Origin: DATAXI01 sp963756185
GTDB lineage: Bacteria; Verrucomicrobiota; Verrucomicrobiia; Chthoniobacterales; Chthoniobacteraceae
Length of the DNA: 64,000 nucleotides
Direction: 5' to 3'
Assembly (NCBI GenBank): GCA_963756185.1
Contig: CAVWMS010000003.1
Location: 1 to 64,000 of the forward strand
Shown piece by piece: positions 9,222 to 18,723 of this stretch (within the stretch, counting starts at the first letter, position 1; each line of letters begins with the position of its first letter). The position numbers were made by a program, and so were the translations under genes. Below the pieces are notes generated by a model. That model had not been told where the DNA came from, ran no database searches, and worked only from the letters and a program-made list of their open reading frames with translations.

Positions 9222-11333
9222 ATGCCCCACCCCAAGCTGCCTGCATTGGCAGTTCTGATGTCCCTGGTCTCCATCGGAACTCTCCCAGCCCAATCCCCCA
9301 ACTCCCCCGCTGCACTTCCCGAGGTGATCGTTTCCGACACAAGCGGCGACACGCTCACTTCACCCAGCATACAAGCCGCCGTCGAGGCACTGCGCCAAAC
9401 TCCCGGCGCGGTGAATGTCGTGAGCCAAAAGGCGTTTCAACAGGGACGCGGCTCCTACACCGAGGATTTTCTCAATTACCAGCCGGGCCTGTTCATTCAG
9501 TCCTCCCAAGGGTCTGAGGATACGAAGATTTCGGACCGCGGCTCCGGCATCCAGGCCGACGAGGTGTCGGGCCTGGAAGTCCTGCTGGATGGCATGGCGA
9601 TCAACCAGGCCGACGGCGAGGCTTTTCTGCAGGACATCGATCTGCGCGACGTCAAATACGCCGAGGTCTATCGTGGCGCGGACGCGATGCGCTACGGTGG
9701 GTTCACGCTCGGTGGCGCCGTCAACCTCGTCACGATGACCGGCCACGATGCGCCTCTGCTCGAGGCGTGGTCCACCTTTGGCAGCTTCGATTTCTTCGAG
9801 CAGGGCCTCCTCTCCGGCTGGAGCGACGGTCCGTGGGACATCCTTTTCTCCGTCTCCAACCATTCGCTGGATGGCTTCCGCGAGCACAGCCAGGAAGACG
9901 ACCAGAAGGCATTCCTCAGCGTGGGCACCAGGCTGGGAGATAACGCCGAAAATCGCCTCTACCTGTTCTTCGGGAACCTGGATCAGAACAACCCGGCCTC
10001 CCTCACCAAGCAGCAGATGTACCAGAACCCGACCCAGACGACACCGGAGTCGATCGCCCAGAAGTGGGACACGGATTGGGTATACTTTCGCCTCGCTGAC
10101 CAGTTTGTAATCAAGGGCGATGACTGGCAGTTCCAGCTCGGCGGGTATTGGAATCACCGCAACCAGCTTCAGCGCCAGGAGTTTGACGACGACACGCCCG
10201 TTGGGATCGTCCGATTCACTTCGGACGACTTTGGCGGCCAGGCCGCGTTCGATTACACCGGCGACCTGTTCGGCCAGCGAAATCGCGTCACTATCGGGTT
10301 TCTGCCCACGTTCGAAGGGGAAAGGGACACGAGTTACGAGAACCTCGACGGCAACGCTGGATCGATCATCTCCGCCGATTATACGTTCGCGTCAAACTTC
10401 GAGCTTTACGGCGAAGAACAACATTACTTCACGCATGCCTTCTCCGTGCTTGCCGGCCTCCAGCTCCTTTACATAGGGCGCAATTATTTTGACCGGCTCA
10501 ATCTGCCCGCCGATGGGAACCAGACCAACGACGAGGTTTACCGCAGCATCAACCCGAAGCTCGGCGCACTCTACGAATTCAACGACGACACTCAGGCCTA
10601 CATAAACCTCAGCCGCAGTTTTCAGCCGCCGTCGTTTGACGACTCGGTCACCACGGCAGACGACGGGGACCAACTTTTCAACAGGCTCAGCGCCCAGAGG
10701 GCCCTTACGCTCGAGGCGGGCACCCGCGGCAAGCTCGGCCCCGTCTCATGGGACCTTGCGCTCTATCACTCATGGGTGCAGGACGAGCTGCTCGACTTGA
10801 CCGACGGCCACGGCATCGTGCTCGGCACCGTCAACGCCCCGCGCACCTCGCACCAGGGCATCGAGGCCGAGGTCGAAACCCAGCTCGCGCACGGCCTCCT
10901 CGCCCGCGATTCAGGCGCGGAGGACCGTTTGACGCTCGAGCAAACCTACACCTACAGCGATTTTCATTTCGTCGACAATCCCACTTATGGCAACAACCGG
11001 ATCGCCGGCATGCCGGTCGATTATTACAAGGCGGAACTGCTATACGAGCATCCTTCCGGCTTCTACTGCGGACCGAATGTCGAGTGGGATCTTATCAAAT
11101 ACCCGGTGGACGAAGCCAATACCCTCTACGCCGATCCGTACGCCTTGCTTGGCTTCCGAATCGGCTACAAGAGCAAAAAGGGCTTCGATATCTATCTCGA
11201 GGCCAAGAACCTGACCAACAAGATTTACGCCGCTACGGTCGAGCCCGTCGGCGACGCGCGCATCGAGGGCTACGATAACTTCAATCCCGGCAACGGCCGC
11301 GCCTTCTACGGCGGAGTTTCCTCGAGCTGGTAG
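9222..11333 (+). CDS. TonB-dependent outer-membrane receptor, divergent from the pqq operon
   Basis: This is an outer-membrane beta-barrel that imports a ligand using TonB energy. The protein has a signal peptide (LPALAVLMSLVSIGTLPAQ), a plug domain (LPEVIVSDT, QTPGAVNVVSQKAF, LDGMAINQADGEAFLQDIDL, VYRGADAMRYGGFTLGGAVN) and a long barrel ending YDNFNPGNGRAFYGGVSSSW with a terminal aromatic residue. The plug layout resembles E. coli YncD/PqqU, a PQQ receptor, more than siderophore receptors. With pqqA only 64 nt away and divergent, PQQ is a reasonable ligand guess, but this is inference from context. The start could also be a TTG at 9204 or an ATG at 9258. Confidence 0.8.
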   Translation: MPHPKLPALAVLMSLVSIGTLPAQSPNSPAALPEVIVSDTSGDTLTSPSIQAAVEALRQTPGAVNVVSQKAFQQGRGSYTEDFLNYQPGLFIQSSQGSEDTKISDRGSGIQADEVSGLEVLLDGMAINQADGEAFLQDIDLRDVKYAEVYRGADAMRYGGFTLGGAVNLVTMTGHDAPLLEAWSTFGSFDFFEQGLLSGWSDGPWDILFSVSNHSLDGFREHSQEDDQKAFLSVGTRLGDNAENRLYLFFGNLDQNNPASLTKQQMYQNPTQTTPESIAQKWDTDWVYFRLADQFVIKGDDWQFQLGGYWNHRNQLQRQEFDDDTPVGIVRFTSDDFGGQAAFDYTGDLFGQRNRVTIGFLPTFEGERDTSYENLDGNAGSIISADYTFASNFELYGEEQHYFTHAFSVLAGLQLLYIGRNYFDRLNLPADGNQTNDEVYRSINPKLGALYEFNDDTQAYINLSRSFQPPSFDDSVTTADDGDQLFNRLSAQRALTLEAGTRGKLGPVSWDLALYHSWVQDELLDLTDGHGIVLGTVNAPRTSHQGIEAEVETQLAHGLLARDSGAEDRLTLEQTYTYSDFHFVDNPTYGNNRIAGMPVDYYKAELLYEHPSGFYCGPNVEWDLIKYPVDEANTLYADPYALLGFRIGYKSKKGFDIYLEAKNLTNKIYAATVEPVGDARIEGYDNFNPGNGRAFYGGVSSSW

Positions 11334-11362
11334 CAATCAAATGCCACGTCGCTGCCGGGGCG

Positions 11363-14050
11363 CTATGGCCCCGTCACTTGCAGGCGGATGAACTCGTTCA
11401 GGCCGGTGGCAGGCGCCACGCTTTGTTCCTCGATCGTCTCGGTTCCGTTTCCGTTGTTTATCGGGTAGCCGGAAACCATCTGCGCCGGAATCCATACTTG
11501 ATCCGGAAGATCCGTCGAGGTTTGCACGTTGTAAGTGATATCCGTCTCCTGCGGGTAAGGGCAGGTGAACGTAAGTGTCAGGTAAGTCGAGCCGCCGATG
11601 TTCTGCATGCCCACCACGGGCAGGCTGCCAACGCCTGTAACAAATGGATTCAGGCCCAGCGCGTATTTCATCAAGTTCGGGATGCCGTCTCCGGCCGGAT
11701 CGGCGGTATCCGCCGCCTGGGCCGACTCCGCGGCGAAGACGCTGCCGAATTCCTGCAGTTTCCACTGGCTGAACGTCATCGTCGCCGACGTGGTGGCCGT
11801 AAACTCCACCGATTGCGGCCCGGCCCCCGCCGCGTTCACCCCGCTCATGGTGTAATAATATGTCGTCCCGTCCGTAATGGAGGTATCGCTGTAAGTGGTC
11901 CCTGTAAGTCCGGTCTTATACGCCGTCGAGCCTTCGCTGCCGCTGGCCAGCGCGCGATAGAGATCGTAGGAAGTGGCGCCGGTCGATGCGTTCCATTCGA
12001 TGGCAACCGAGTTACTGCCGCCGATTGCCGCCGGCCCCACGGGCGCCGCGCAATAAGTCGGCGCACTCGCCGTATTCGAGTTACTGGAACTTCCCGCCTG
12101 GTTCACCTCATCGACGCGGAAGTGATAACTGCTGCCGCTCGACAAACCCGTGACCGAATAAGACTGGCTCGTGCCCGAGATCGAGGCGATCTGGTTAAAC
12201 GTCACCCCGTTGGTGGACTCCTGGATTTGCACGGCGGTCGCCGAGACACCCGTACTGTCCATCCAGTTCAGCAGGATGCTGCCCGTCCCCGAGGCCGCGG
12301 CAGTCAGGCTGGAGGGCGCCCCGGGCGCAACCGTGGGCGGCGCACCATATATGCCATAGACATAGAGCGCGCCGTTGCTGCCCGAAACATAGACGCGGGT
12401 ATTTGCCACCATGGGCGATGACATCCGGCAAAGGGAGACGCCGGTGTTGCTGCCGGATTCCGTCGAGTTATAAATCTCGTCGGCCAAATTGCTGGCTTTG
12501 TAGGCGCGAAGCTCCATGGTGCCATTCCCGTCCACTGCCCAAACGATCGCGTTGGGATCGTTGGGACCTGTACCCGAGAGGCAGGGAGAGCAGCCCGGAG
12601 TAGTGCTGCTGAAGGTGTCCGTCGAACTGTTCACGGTCGTATAGCTTGCATTGGATATCGAAAATGCCACCAGGTTGCCGCCGCTGCCTGGCTGGACATA
12701 GAACTCGTTATTGAAATAAATGGGCGCCGAGAAACAGTTTTTGACCACCGCCGTGCCCTCCTGGACCACGTTATCGGAGGAGGAATTGTATTCCCCCATG
12801 TCATTGGTATCCACCAGGTACATCGTGCCCTGCTTGCCGCCGCCCACGATCAGGTTCTGGTGCGAGGCACTGCCGACTGAACTGGGCAGCAACAGCGGCG
12901 CGCCCGATCCCAAATCCTTGTCCGACCCGGAAAGCCCCGACTGATAATACGGCGTAAAGTAATCGACTACCTTCAGGCCCCAGCCGTTGCCGTTCTGATT
13001 GGTCGAGCTGTTATGGACGGTGTCCGGAGCAAGCTTCACAAACGAGTCGCCGTACTGGCCGTTGACATAGACGTTGCTCCCAGAAGAGTAAGTCGGCTGG
13101 GTGAATGACCCGTTGCCGGTCAGGAAATAGAGATTGCCCGCGGTGTCCGAGACCATGCCGCCGCCCCCCTCCCAGATGCCGCAGTCGCTGCCGTTGGGAT
13201 TCGCGTTCCATGCCGCGACCAACTGGTAATTGGTTGCGCTGTATCCGAGCACCCATCCATGGTAAGGCCCGTTATCCCCGTGCGAGGCAAACATGACATA
13301 GACCACGTTATTGATGAGCGCCAGCGCGCAACGCTGATTCTCCTTCCGCGCGTCGAAGTCAACCGTTCCGCTCACGGAGCCGGCGCCCGTCCCGGGTACG
13401 GACGGGCCGGCGATGAAAGTCGTCCCCGAGCTTTCGGGGATGGTGTTCGCGATGACTGTGGGGCTGCCGCTTTGCTCCTGGCCGTTGCTCATGTTGATGG
13501 CGTGCAGCCTGAAGACGTATTCGGCCGAGCCGGAAACGATCTCCATCGTCTTCGCGACGGTAAAGATGGTATTGGTCGTCGCGTCGATCACCGGTGTGCT
13601 GGTAATGCCGATGATCGGGGAGATGTTCGAGCTGTTCACGGAGCCGCTCAATACCGGCGTGACGTTGGCGCCGGTGAGAAAGCTCGTATCCCACAAGGGG
13701 TTGCTGCCGGCCGCGTCGTCCGCGTCAAAGGCATAAAGGCTGTCGTTTTCCGTCGCCACGAAAACAACATTGTGCGTGGTGCCAGAATAGGAGCCGGTGG
13801 TGATCGAGACTCCGGACTTGTAAAGCGGCTGCGCGTACGCGGAAGCATCGATGGTATATTTGAATACCATTCCGAATGTGGTCGCATTGACGTTGGTGGC
13901 GCTCAGCAGCGGCTCCGTCAGATAGGCTCCGGAAGCCGTAATATCGTTGTGATACATCAGCACGTCGCCCCCTGCGGCAAAAGCGGCGACTGGGACCGCA
14001 AGAAGCACGCAGAGCAGGAGGGACACGACAGGGGATTTATGGGGACGCAT
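11363..14050 (-). CDS. Secreted PQQ-type beta-propeller protein with fibronectin III domains
   Basis: The 895-residue protein has a signal peptide (VVSLLLCVLLAVPVAAFAA). An eight-bladed-propeller-like region follows, with blade motifs such as VVFVATENDSLYAFDADD, SNISPIIGITSTPVIDATT and NLIVGGGKQGTMYLVDTNDM. Two fibronectin type III domains follow (around VAPGAPSSLTAAASGTGSI and APVGPAAIGGSNSVAIEW). A C-terminal domain starting FSQWKLQEFGSVF carries ADPAGDGIPNLMKYALGLNP, which also ends the PL7-like lyase and is probably a lineage-specific attachment or sorting domain. The propeller resembles PQQ-dependent dehydrogenase blades, but I do not see a complete catalytic site, so binding or adhesion is as likely as enzymatic activity. 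Confidence 0.6.
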   Translation of the reverse strand: MRPHKSPVVSLLLCVLLAVPVAAFAAGGDVLMYHNDITASGAYLTEPLLSATNVNATTFGMVFKYTIDASAYAQPLYKSGVSITTGSYSGTTHNVVFVATENDSLYAFDADDAAGSNPLWDTSFLTGANVTPVLSGSVNSSNISPIIGITSTPVIDATTNTIFTVAKTMEIVSGSAEYVFRLHAINMSNGQEQSGSPTVIANTIPESSGTTFIAGPSVPGTGAGSVSGTVDFDARKENQRCALALINNVVYVMFASHGDNGPYHGWVLGYSATNYQLVAAWNANPNGSDCGIWEGGGGMVSDTAGNLYFLTGNGSFTQPTYSSGSNVYVNGQYGDSFVKLAPDTVHNSSTNQNGNGWGLKVVDYFTPYYQSGLSGSDKDLGSGAPLLLPSSVGSASHQNLIVGGGKQGTMYLVDTNDMGEYNSSSDNVVQEGTAVVKNCFSAPIYFNNEFYVQPGSGGNLVAFSISNASYTTVNSSTDTFSSTTPGCSPCLSGTGPNDPNAIVWAVDGNGTMELRAYKASNLADEIYNSTESGSNTGVSLCRMSSPMVANTRVYVSGSNGALYVYGIYGAPPTVAPGAPSSLTAAASGTGSILLNWMDSTGVSATAVQIQESTNGVTFNQIASISGTSQSYSVTGLSSGSSYHFRVDEVNQAGSSSNSNTASAPTYCAAPVGPAAIGGSNSVAIEWNASTGATSYDLYRALASGSEGSTAYKTGLTGTTYSDTSITDGTTYYYTMSGVNAAGAGPQSVEFTATTSATMTFSQWKLQEFGSVFAAESAQAADTADPAGDGIPNLMKYALGLNPFVTGVGSLPVVGMQNIGGSTYLTLTFTCPYPQETDITYNVQTSTDLPDQVWIPAQMVSGYPINNGNGTETIEEQSVAPATGLNEFIRLQVTGP

Positions 14051-14171
14051 GGGTGACCCCTACTAAAGCACCAGAGGCAGTATCGGCCAAGCCATTTAGG
14101 ATTAGCCCGAATGGGTCACTCTGATAGTTATTTTATCAGAACTTACCTTTTACGACTCATTCCAGCCACCC

Positions 14172-15569
14172 TCATCCAAGAAACGCCTCCACCTCCGGCT
14201 CGTAAGTGTCAAACGGGTCCGGCATCATCAGATAGCGGTTGTTTTCCAGCAGCGCCACGGAGTCCCAGTTGATCGTATACGGCTGGCCATTTTGCTGGAA
14301 TCGCTCGATCGCGCGGCCGCGGCCAAACGCCCGCGTATTGGCCGGCGGAACGCGCACGGCGTCGGGCCGCAGCATGCTGTCGTTGAACTCGCCGATGCGC
14401 TTGGCCGGTGTGAGCGCATAAAAGAGCCCCGACTCGCGATTGATGTTGTGGTACTCGAGGTCAATGCTCTGCAGCCACGGGTCCTGCCAGGTCAGGCCCT
14501 CCTTCTCGCGGAACATATCGAGCAGCCATTTCTTCGAAATCCAATCGACGCCGCCCACCAGCAGCTCCGGGCGGTTGGCCAGCGCATCGAGCGTAAACGC
14601 CCAATTCTCCAGAATCCAGTCCGTCTCCTCGTCGCAACCGGCCATGCGCCGCGTCGCGTGCTCGAGGAAGGCCAGTTGGATATCCAACGCCGAGCGCGTC
14701 CGGCCATCATCCAGCTTCACCACGGCCCGGCCCGTGCCCTCGCGGGAAATTTCGCGCGTGCTCAGCACCGCGTCGCGCAGCATCACGTCGCGCGGCAGCT
14801 CGCGCTGCTCGAGCAGCGTCAGGATCAGCGACGTCACGCCGATCTTCAGCGCCGTCGCAAACGGGCTCATGTTCGAATCGCCGATCAGCAGGTGCAGCCG
14901 GCGGTACTTGCGGTAATCGGCGTGCGGCTCGTCGCGCGCGTTGATGATCGCGCGATTGAATTGAACCCACTGGTAGATGTCGTTGACGATGTGGTCGGCC
15001 CGCTGCGAAAGCTGGAAATCGACCGGCGTGGTCTCGGTGCTCGTTTCCCAATCGAACGAAAGCGGGTTCGCCTGCCCCACCCGGCCCGCGCCTGTGAAAA
15101 GCTGCCGCGTCGCCAGAAACGAAAGCAGCGTGCCGAGGATCGGCGTGTTGAACTGCACCTCCCGCCGCATGAGATAATTCTCATGGCACCCAAACGTGGC
15201 GCCGGTGTGATGGTCGATGTTGTTCTTGAGGAAGGAGACGTGGCTTGATGCGCGCATCGAGTCGAGCGCCGACTGCAGGATGCAATCGCCCGCCACGTCG
15301 TAGGCCACGGCGTCGCGCAGGCTCAGGCTCTCGGGCGAGGCATATTCCAGGTGGCCCATGTCGATGTACAGCCGCCCGCCGTTGAGCAGGAAACCGCCGT
15401 TGCCGGGCGGTTCCTCGTAATCCCGGTAATGCAAATCGATCGCCCCCAGCTTCGCCTTGCGAAAGATATGGTTCTTCACCCGCACCGGCCACGAATCAGG
15501 CGTCCCGGGCGCCTGGTCGTCATTGACCAGGCAGCCATACTCGGTCTCGATTCCGACGATGCGATTCAT
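14172..15569 (-). CDS. pafA: Pup-protein ligase PafA homologue
   Basis: PafA attaches the C-terminal Glu of Pup (or UBact) to target lysines with ATP, marking proteins for the bacterial proteasome. The 465-residue protein starts MNRIVGIETEYGCL with the catalytic IETEYG Glu-rich strand. It continues with LNGGRLYIDMGHLEYASPE, FLKNNIDHHTGATFGCHENY, IINARDEPHADYRKYRRLH and IGDSNMSPFATALKIG, all shared with PafA/Dop. The C-terminus (YTINWDSVALLENNRYLMM, then PDPF) matches PafA rather than Dop. An upstream GTG-type extension to 15686 lacks family similarity, so the internal ATG is chosen. No pup/UBact, dop, ARC/Mpa or proteasome gene is in the window, which is unusual. The neighbour lpxI is divergent. 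Confidence 0.82.
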   Translation of the reverse strand: MNRIVGIETEYGCLVNDDQAPGTPDSWPVRVKNHIFRKAKLGAIDLHYRDYEEPPGNGGFLLNGGRLYIDMGHLEYASPESLSLRDAVAYDVAGDCILQSALDSMRASSHVSFLKNNIDHHTGATFGCHENYLMRREVQFNTPILGTLLSFLATRQLFTGAGRVGQANPLSFDWETSTETTPVDFQLSQRADHIVNDIYQWVQFNRAIINARDEPHADYRKYRRLHLLIGDSNMSPFATALKIGVTSLILTLLEQRELPRDVMLRDAVLSTREISREGTGRAVVKLDDGRTRSALDIQLAFLEHATRRMAGCDEETDWILENWAFTLDALANRPELLVGGVDWISKKWLLDMFREKEGLTWQDPWLQSIDLEYHNINRESGLFYALTPAKRIGEFNDSMLRPDAVRVPPANTRAFGRGRAIERFQQNGQPYTINWDSVALLENNRYLMMPDPFDTYEPEVEAFLG

Positions 15570-15655
15570 GGCGAGCGGTAGCGTCGGCCAGGAAACGGGC
15601 GGCGACAAGGACGGATTCGTGCATTGACGGGAGAGCGGCGGTCGGCCAAACGTGG

Positions 15656-16510
15656 GTGAATCTGGCCGGCCTTGGTCCGGCCTCAACCCTTTCTTTTGAC
15701 TTGGATCAACCCCTGGGGCTCATCGCCGGCAACAATGCCTACCCGCTGATCCTCGCGCGAGAGGCGCGGGCCGCGGGCGCAACTCGGATTGTCGCCGCGG
15801 CGTTCACGGGCGAGACCGATCCCGCGCTCGCCGCGGTGGTCGATGAGATCGAATGGATGCGCGTCGGGCAACTGGGCCGGATGATCGCCTTCCTCAAAAG
15901 CAAGGGCGTGCGCGAGGCGGTCATGGCAGGGCAAATCCATCCCGGGAACCTCTTCAACCTGCGGCCCGACCTCAAGGCGCTGATGCTGCTGGGAAAACTG
16001 CGCACCCGAAACGCGGAGACGATTTTCGGCGCGATCGCCGATGAACTGGCAAAGGCCGGCGTCACCTTGCTCGACGCCACGACTCACATGCAAAAATACC
16101 TGGCCGCCCCGGGCGTGATCGCCGGGCCAAAACTCTCGCGGCGCGAGGAGGAGGATGCGCGCTTCGGTTTCGACATCGCCAAACAGGTCAGCGCGCTGGA
16201 CATCGGCCAGACGGTCGTGGTGAAACATGGCACTGTCCTGGCGGTCGAGGCCTTCGAGGGCACCAACGACACCATCCGGCGCGGCGGCGCGCTGGGACGC
16301 AGGGACGCCGTCATGGTGAAAGTCTCGAAGCCGCGCCAGGATTTCCGTTTCGACGTGCCGGTCATCGGCATGCGCACCCTCGATGCCGCCGCCGCGGCGC
16401 GCATCCGTGTCATCGCCGTCGAGGCCGGCAGGACCTTGCTGCTCGAGCGCGAGCCGATGAAGGTCGAGGCGCGCAACCGCGGCATAACCATCGCAGGATT
16501 CCCATTATGA
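15656..16510 (+). CDS. lpxI: UDP-2,3-diacylglucosamine pyrophosphatase LpxI
   Basis: LpxI hydrolyses UDP-2,3-diacylglucosamine to lipid X in lipid A synthesis at the inner membrane face, replacing LpxH. The family shows an N-terminal IAGNNAYPLILAREARAAG, FLKSKGVREAVMAGQI, LLDATTHMQKYLAAPGV and GFDIAKQVSALDIGQTVVVK, then AVEAFEGTNDTIRRGG. The length of about 284 is normal. The annotated start is a GTG; translation could begin slightly further in, before LGLIAGN. Its stop overlaps the next gene by 4 nt and lpxB follows, so it heads a lipid A operon. Confidence 0.93.
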   Translation: MNLAGLGPASTLSFDLDQPLGLIAGNNAYPLILAREARAAGATRIVAAAFTGETDPALAAVVDEIEWMRVGQLGRMIAFLKSKGVREAVMAGQIHPGNLFNLRPDLKALMLLGKLRTRNAETIFGAIADELAKAGVTLLDATTHMQKYLAAPGVIAGPKLSRREEEDARFGFDIAKQVSALDIGQTVVVKHGTVLAVEAFEGTNDTIRRGGALGRRDAVMVKVSKPRQDFRFDVPVIGMRTLDAAAAARIRVIAVEAGRTLLLEREPMKVEARNRGITIAGFPL

Positions 16511-17436
16511 TCTTACGCATCGGCATCGCCGGACTCGGCAGCATCGGAAAAAATCACGCCCGCATTTTGTCGGAGCTGCCGGACTGCCACCTGGCCGCCG
16601 TGTTCGACACCAACATGGAGACCGCCCGCCATATTGCCGAGCGCTACCGCACCCACGCCGCCGCCTCGCTCGAGGAATTTGCCGGGGCCATCGACGCGGC
16701 GACCATCGCCACGCCGACCCCCACGCATTTTTCCATTGCCGAAAAGCTGCTCAAAGCCGGCAAACATTTGCTCGTGGAAAAGCCGATCACCGAAACCACC
16801 GAGGATGCGCGCAAGCTGGTGGAACTATCCCAGCAATCCGGCCGCATCCTGCAGGTGGGCCACGTCGAGCGGTTCAACCCGGTCATGAGCAAGCTCGAGG
16901 AGCTGCTGACGAAGCCGCGCTTCATCGAGGTGCACCGGCTTTCCCCCTACCCGCACCGCAGCATTGAGATCGGCGTGGTCCTCGATCTGATGATCCACGA
17001 CCTCGAAATCATTCTCCATCTCGTCCGCTCGCCGGTGAAAAGCATCGACGCCATCGGCGTGCCGGTCTTGAGCCGCGGCGAGGACATCGCCAACGTCCGG
17101 CTTCATTTTGACAATGGCTGCGTGGCCAATATCACCGCAAGCCGCATCAGCCCGGAGAAGCAGCGCAAGATCCGCGTCTTCCAGCGCGAGGGTTACGTGT
17201 CGCTCGATTACCAGAACCAGACGGGCGAAATTTGCCGCCTCACCGCCGGCGGAATGGTGCGCGAGGAGGTCGAGATCGAGAAGGACGAGCCGCTCAAGCG
17301 CGAACTGGCCGCCTTTGTCGAATGCGCGCGCCAGGGAAAACAGCCCAAGGTTTCCGGCTTCGAAGGCACCGCCGCGCTCGAACTGGCCGCCGAAATCACC
17401 CGGCGCATCGAGGAGCACGCCAGGAGCATGGAATGA
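16507..17436 (+). CDS. Gfo/Idh/MocA-family NAD(P)-dependent dehydrogenase
   Basis: The 309-residue protein has an N-terminal Rossmann fold (RIGIAGLGSIGKNHARIL), the family EKP motif (HLLVEKPITE) and the C-terminal segment VLDLMIHDLEIILHLV with the conserved Asp-His pair. It lies between lpxI and lpxB, overlapping lpxI by 4 nt, so it is probably part of the lipid A operon. GnnA of lipid A 3-amino-sugar synthesis belongs to the same family and is a reasonable candidate, but the partner transaminase GnnB is not nearby. The exact substrate, probably a UDP-sugar, is therefore inferred only from position. Confidence 0.75.
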   Translation: MILRIGIAGLGSIGKNHARILSELPDCHLAAVFDTNMETARHIAERYRTHAAASLEEFAGAIDAATIATPTPTHFSIAEKLLKAGKHLLVEKPITETTEDARKLVELSQQSGRILQVGHVERFNPVMSKLEELLTKPRFIEVHRLSPYPHRSIEIGVVLDLMIHDLEIILHLVRSPVKSIDAIGVPVLSRGEDIANVRLHFDNGCVANITASRISPEKQRKIRVFQREGYVSLDYQNQTGEICRLTAGGMVREEVEIEKDEPLKRELAAFVECARQGKQPKVSGFEGTAALELAAEITRRIEEHARSME

Positions 17437-17505
17437 AATTCGAAATTCGAGGGCCGGCGGCGCGCCTCAAGTCCTTCGAATTTCGAATTTCGAATTTCGA
17501 ATTTC
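17435..17505. repeat. AATTTCG-type tandem and inverted repeat between the dehydrogenase and lpxB
   Basis: GAAATTCGAAATTCGA at 17435-17450 faces several copies of TTCGAATTTCGAATTTC at 17475-17505, forming an inverted repeat of heptamer units around a GC-rich spacer. It fills almost the whole gap and ends right before the lpxB ATG. It could form a hairpin in the mRNA between the two genes. Confidence 0.65.
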
Positions 17506-17506
17506 C

Positions 17507-18625
17507 ATGAAGCTCTATCTCGTCGCGGGTGAGGCAAGCGGCGACGCCCGCGGCGCCGAGCTCATCCGCTCGCTTCGCGCCCGGCGCGACGATATCGAGT
17601 TTCTCGGCTTCGGCGGCCCGAGAATGGCGGGCCTCGCTCCCGCCATCCACGATTGGATCGAGCGCGCCGCGGTCATCGGCATCATCAACGTCGTCAAAAA
17701 CTACGGCTACTTCCGGCGCCAATTCGACCTGGCGCTTGCCGAAATCGCGCGCCAGAACCCCGATGCCGTGGTACTGATCGATTACCCGGGGTTCAATCTG
17801 CGGCTCGCGGCCGCCCTCCGCCGGACGGCCTCGAAGGCGAAGATAATCGATTACATTTCCCCGCAGGTCTGGGCATGGAACCGCAGCCGCATCCCAAAGA
17901 TGGCCCGCATCCTCGATTTGATGATCTGCATCTTCCCGTTCGAAAAACCGCTTTACGAGCAATCGGGCCTGCGGACGGTCTTCGTCGGGCATCCCATGCT
18001 CGATTCGCTCGCCCAGGAGCGCCTGGAAGGCGGCCGCGAGCCGAATCTGCTCGGCCTTTTCCCCGGCAGCCGCGACCGCGAGGTGAACAAGATTTACCCA
18101 GTCATGCTCGATGCCGCGCGGCTGCTGGCGCAAACCCGCCCCAACCTGCGAATCGAGGCCGCCGCGGCGTCCGTCGAGATGCGCACGCGGATGGAGGAGA
18201 TTGGCCGCAACTGGCCCGGCCTGCGCTGCGAGATCGGCGTCGGAAACGCCCACGCGCTCATGCAGCGGGCCACCGCGGGCATGGTGGCCTCGGGCACCGC
18301 CACCCTCGAAGCCGCCTTCTTCGAGCTTCCCTTCGTCTTGCTCTACAAGGCCGCATGGCTCACCTTCGCAATTGGCCGCCGCCTGGTGAAAGTGAAATGG
18401 CTCGGCATGCCAAACATCCTCGCCGACCGCGAAGTGGTCCGCGAATTTCTCCAGGAAGACGCGCAACCCGCCGCGATCGCTGCGGAGGTAGGCCGCCTCC
18501 TCGACAGCGAGCAAGCCCGCGCCGCGCTCCGATCAGACCTCCGCGCAGTCATCGCAAAACTCGGCGCCCCCGGCGCAAGCAATAGAGCCGCCGAAGCAAT
18601 CCTCGCCGAAGTCTCCACTTCCTAA
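17507..18625 (+). CDS. lpxB: Lipid A disaccharide synthase
   Basis: LpxB condenses UDP-2,3-diacylglucosamine with lipid X to give the lipid A disaccharide at the inner membrane. The 372-residue protein starts MKLYLVAGEASGDARGAELI, the classic N-terminus. It also shows the LIDYPGFNLRLAAALRR stretch, YISPQVWAWNRSRIPKMARI, FVGHPMLDSL, GLFPGSRDREV and the nucleotide-sugar-binding segment ATAGMVASGTATLEAAF. The in-frame extension upstream reads through the intergenic repeat and is rejected. Length and motifs are complete. It is the last gene of the lpxI operon. Confidence 0.95.
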   Translation: MKLYLVAGEASGDARGAELIRSLRARRDDIEFLGFGGPRMAGLAPAIHDWIERAAVIGIINVVKNYGYFRRQFDLALAEIARQNPDAVVLIDYPGFNLRLAAALRRTASKAKIIDYISPQVWAWNRSRIPKMARILDLMICIFPFEKPLYEQSGLRTVFVGHPMLDSLAQERLEGGREPNLLGLFPGSRDREVNKIYPVMLDAARLLAQTRPNLRIEAAAASVEMRTRMEEIGRNWPGLRCEIGVGNAHALMQRATAGMVASGTATLEAAFFELPFVLLYKAAWLTFAIGRRLVKVKWLGMPNILADREVVREFLQEDAQPAAIAAEVGRLLDSEQARAALRSDLRAVIAKLGAPGASNRAAEAILAEVSTS

Positions 18626-18674
18626 CCCCCATTTCCACAGTTCCCCCCCAAAAAAAATCTGCGTCAATCTGCCT

Positions 18675-18705
18675 GCCCGCATCGCTACGCTCAGGCGTTG
18701 CGGGC
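18675..18705 (+). terminator. Hairpin downstream of lpxB
   Basis: GCCCGCATCGC at 18675-18685 pairs with GCGTTGCGGGC at 18695-18705 (10 of 11 base pairs, 9-nt loop). There is no T-tract, so a terminator role is uncertain. It is flanked by two AATCTGCG-type repeats, so it may instead be part of a repetitive extragenic element. Confidence 0.35.
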
Positions 18706-18723
18706 GTGGTGTTAATCTGCGGA

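Noticed and set aside
14172..15569. Dop (depupylase) instead of PafA
   Set aside because: The C-terminal motif and the IETEYG start fit PafA better; not excluded entirely without a phylogeny.
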